This document shows, piece after piece, positions 5,507 through 6,826 of a stretch of DNA of 6,826 bases. Under the pieces are notes generated by a model. It saw only the letters and a program-made list of their open reading frames with translations. It ran no database searches and was not told the origin of the DNA. Numbering within the stretch: the stretch's first letter is position 1; every line of letters starts with the position of its first letter. Source of the stretch: Planctomycetota bacterium (lineage in GTDB: Bacteria > Planctomycetota > UBA11346); the NCBI GenBank assembly GCA_013816415.1, contig JACDEN010000141.1:1-6826 (forward strand), read 5' to 3'. The position numbers were made by a program, and so were the translations under genes.

Positions 5507-6826
5507 ATGCTGTATATCCTCCTCGCCGCTCCGGCCCTCGCCGCCCTCCTGGTCTGCTTCGCGTCCGGCAAGGACAGCGATGCGAACTTCCGCCTCGGCC
5601 TGCTGCTCAGCCTGATCATCGCCGTTTTGGGCGTGCCGCTGGTGCTCGGCCCGGCGCTGCAGGTGTCGGTGCCGTGGTTCACGCTGTGGGGCACCGGCGC
5701 GCAGGTCCACCTCAGCCTCGCCAGCGATGGACTCAGCGCGTGGCTGATCCAGCTCGTCACCTGGCTGACCCCGGTCGCCATCCTCGGCAGCCGCCGTCAG
5801 GCCGGCTCGCGCATGCGCGAGTTCGTGGCCAGCGTGCTGGCGATGGAGGCCCTGATGATCGGCGCGCTGCTCGCGCGCGATCTCGTGGTCTTCTTCGTCT
5901 GCTACGAGGCGATGCTGATCCCGATGGTGGTGATCATCGCGGTCTTCGGCGGCATCGAGCGCCGCACCGCGGCGATGTGGTTCTTCCTCTACACCATGCT
6001 CGGCTCGATCTTCATGCTGGTCGGCATCTGGTTCATCGCCTGGAAGATGCAGACCACCGAGCTGGAGTACGTGGTCGCTGGCATCGGCGCGGTGTTCCAG
6101 GATTCCCCGCGCACCATGAACGCGCTGTTCTGGGCGTTCGCCCTGGCCTTCGCGGTCAAGGTCCCGCTGGTCCCGCTGCACGGCTGGCAGCCGCGCACCT
6201 ACGCCGAGACCCCCGGAGCCGGAGTGGTGCTGCTCGCCGGCGCGATGGCCAAGATCGGCGTCTACGGCTTCCTGCGCTTCGTGCTGCCGATCTTTCCGGA
6301 GCAGAGCGCCGACCACGCGCACCTGTTCATCGTGCTCGGCCTGATCGGTACCGTCGGCGGCGCGCTGGTCGCGATCAGTCAGGACGACGCCAAGCGCATG
6401 CTCGCGTATTCGAGCATGAGCCACCTCGGCCTGGTGATGGTCGGCATCTTCACCTTCACCCCAGACGCGCTCAACGGCGCGGCGGTGCAGATGGTCGCGC
6501 ACGGCTTCTCCGTGGCGGCGCTCTTCCTGCTGGTCGGCTACGTCGAGTCGCGCGCGCAGACCGTGGGGCTCGACGACTTCGGCGGGCTGGCCGATCGCAT
6601 GCCGCTGCTCGCGGTGCTGTTCGTGATCTCGGCGCTCGCCTCGGCCGCCCTGCCCGGCACCGCGAACTTCATCGGCGAATTCCAGCTGCTGCTCGGCATC
6701 TTCCGCGGCGCCGGCTTCTGGGTGACCGCCATCGCCGGATTGTCGGTGATCCTCGGGGTGGTCTATCTGCTGATCCTGGTCCAGCGCTGGTTCTACGGCA
6801 AGGGCCACGGCGCCAGTTCGCGCGAC
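5507..6826 (+). CDS. nuoM: NADH-quinone oxidoreductase subunit M, antiporter-like (440 aa visible, 3' end missing)
   Basis: NuoM is the middle antiporter-like proton channel of the membrane arm. The essential residues are visible: E134 in FVCYEAMLIPMVVII, K218 in FAVKVPLVPLHGWQP, K249 in AGAMAKIGVYGFLRF, and E391 in NFIGEFQLLLGIF, corresponding to E144, K234, K265 and E407 of E. coli. The family signatures AYSSMSHLGLVMVG and MVAHGFSVAALFLLVGY are also present. The ATG at 5507 gives MLYILLAAPALAALLV, a normal first helix. There is no strong Shine-Dalgarno sequence, so translation is probably coupled to nuoL, 7 nt upstream. The frame is open to the last base of the window; by comparison with E. 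coli (509 aa) about the last 50-70 residues are missing. nuoN would be expected next. Confidence 0.97.
   Translation, partial: MLYILLAAPALAALLVCFASGKDSDANFRLGLLLSLIIAVLGVPLVLGPALQVSVPWFTLWGTGAQVHLSLASDGLSAWLIQLVTWLTPVAILGSRRQAGSRMREFVASVLAMEALMIGALLARDLVVFFVCYEAMLIPMVVIIAVFGGIERRTAAMWFFLYTMLGSIFMLVGIWFIAWKMQTTELEYVVAGIGAVFQDSPRTMNALFWAFALAFAVKVPLVPLHGWQPRTYAETPGAGVVLLAGAMAKIGVYGFLRFVLPIFPEQSADHAHLFIVLGLIGTVGGALVAISQDDAKRMLAYSSMSHLGLVMVGIFTFTPDALNGAAVQMVAHGFSVAALFLLVGYVESRAQTVGLDDFGGLADRMPLLAVLFVISALASAALPGTANFIGEFQLLLGIFRGAGFWVTAIAGLSVILGVVYLLILVQRWFYGKGHGASSRD

Noticed and set aside
3355..5781. 808-codon open frame on the minus strand opposite nuoL
   Set aside because: It is a shadow of nuoL in GC-rich sequence: its product is rich in Arg, Asp, Glu, His and Gln, with no domain, and it lies antisense to a clearly conserved gene. 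The minus-strand frames at 2286-3740 and 5447-6808 fail for the same reason.

Overview
The window is a GC-rich stretch, all genes on the + strand, from the distal half of a respiratory complex I (NADH:quinone oxidoreductase, nuo) operon. The order is nuoG (last 29 codons), nuoH, nuoI, nuoJ, nuoK, nuoL, nuoM (cut by the window end). Gene content and order match the classic 14-gene bacterial nuo operon, and every proton-pumping subunit keeps its family's key charged residues. The host looks like a high-GC Gram-negative-type bacterium. The NuoI wording (a CVACFMC first cluster and a CPCDAI second cluster) and the unusually long NuoH recall, from memory, complex I of Myxococcota, Planctomycetota, Gemmatimonadota or related lineages. 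I cannot place it more exactly from sequence alone.

Layout: nuoG ends at 90 and nuoH follows after 3 nt. After nuoH comes a 165-nt spacer holding a heptanucleotide tandem repeat and its reverse complement, which together bound a roughly 147-nt element. nuoI, nuoJ and nuoK are then packed tightly (1-nt and 14-nt overlaps). A second spacer of 222 nt separates nuoK from nuoL. It carries a 31-bp perfect direct repeat that duplicates the ribosome-binding site and first six codons of nuoL, with hairpins between the copies. nuoL and nuoM are 7 nt apart. No promoter, terminator, RNA gene or complete mobile element is evident.

How the genes work together: NuoG and NuoI carry iron-sulfur clusters that pass electrons from NADH to quinone. 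NuoH forms the quinone chamber and the start of the proton path with NuoJ and NuoK. NuoL and NuoM are antiporter-like proton channels of the membrane arm.

The genes themselves are ordinary. The interest lies in the two spacers that interrupt an otherwise compact operon. Both look like insertions of small repeat elements. In both, a 58-codon open frame starts at an ATGA or duplicated GTG start and ends on top of the next gene's start codon, so ribosomes could in principle be relayed across the insertion. I did not find a wholly new biological system, and the relay idea is a hypothesis.
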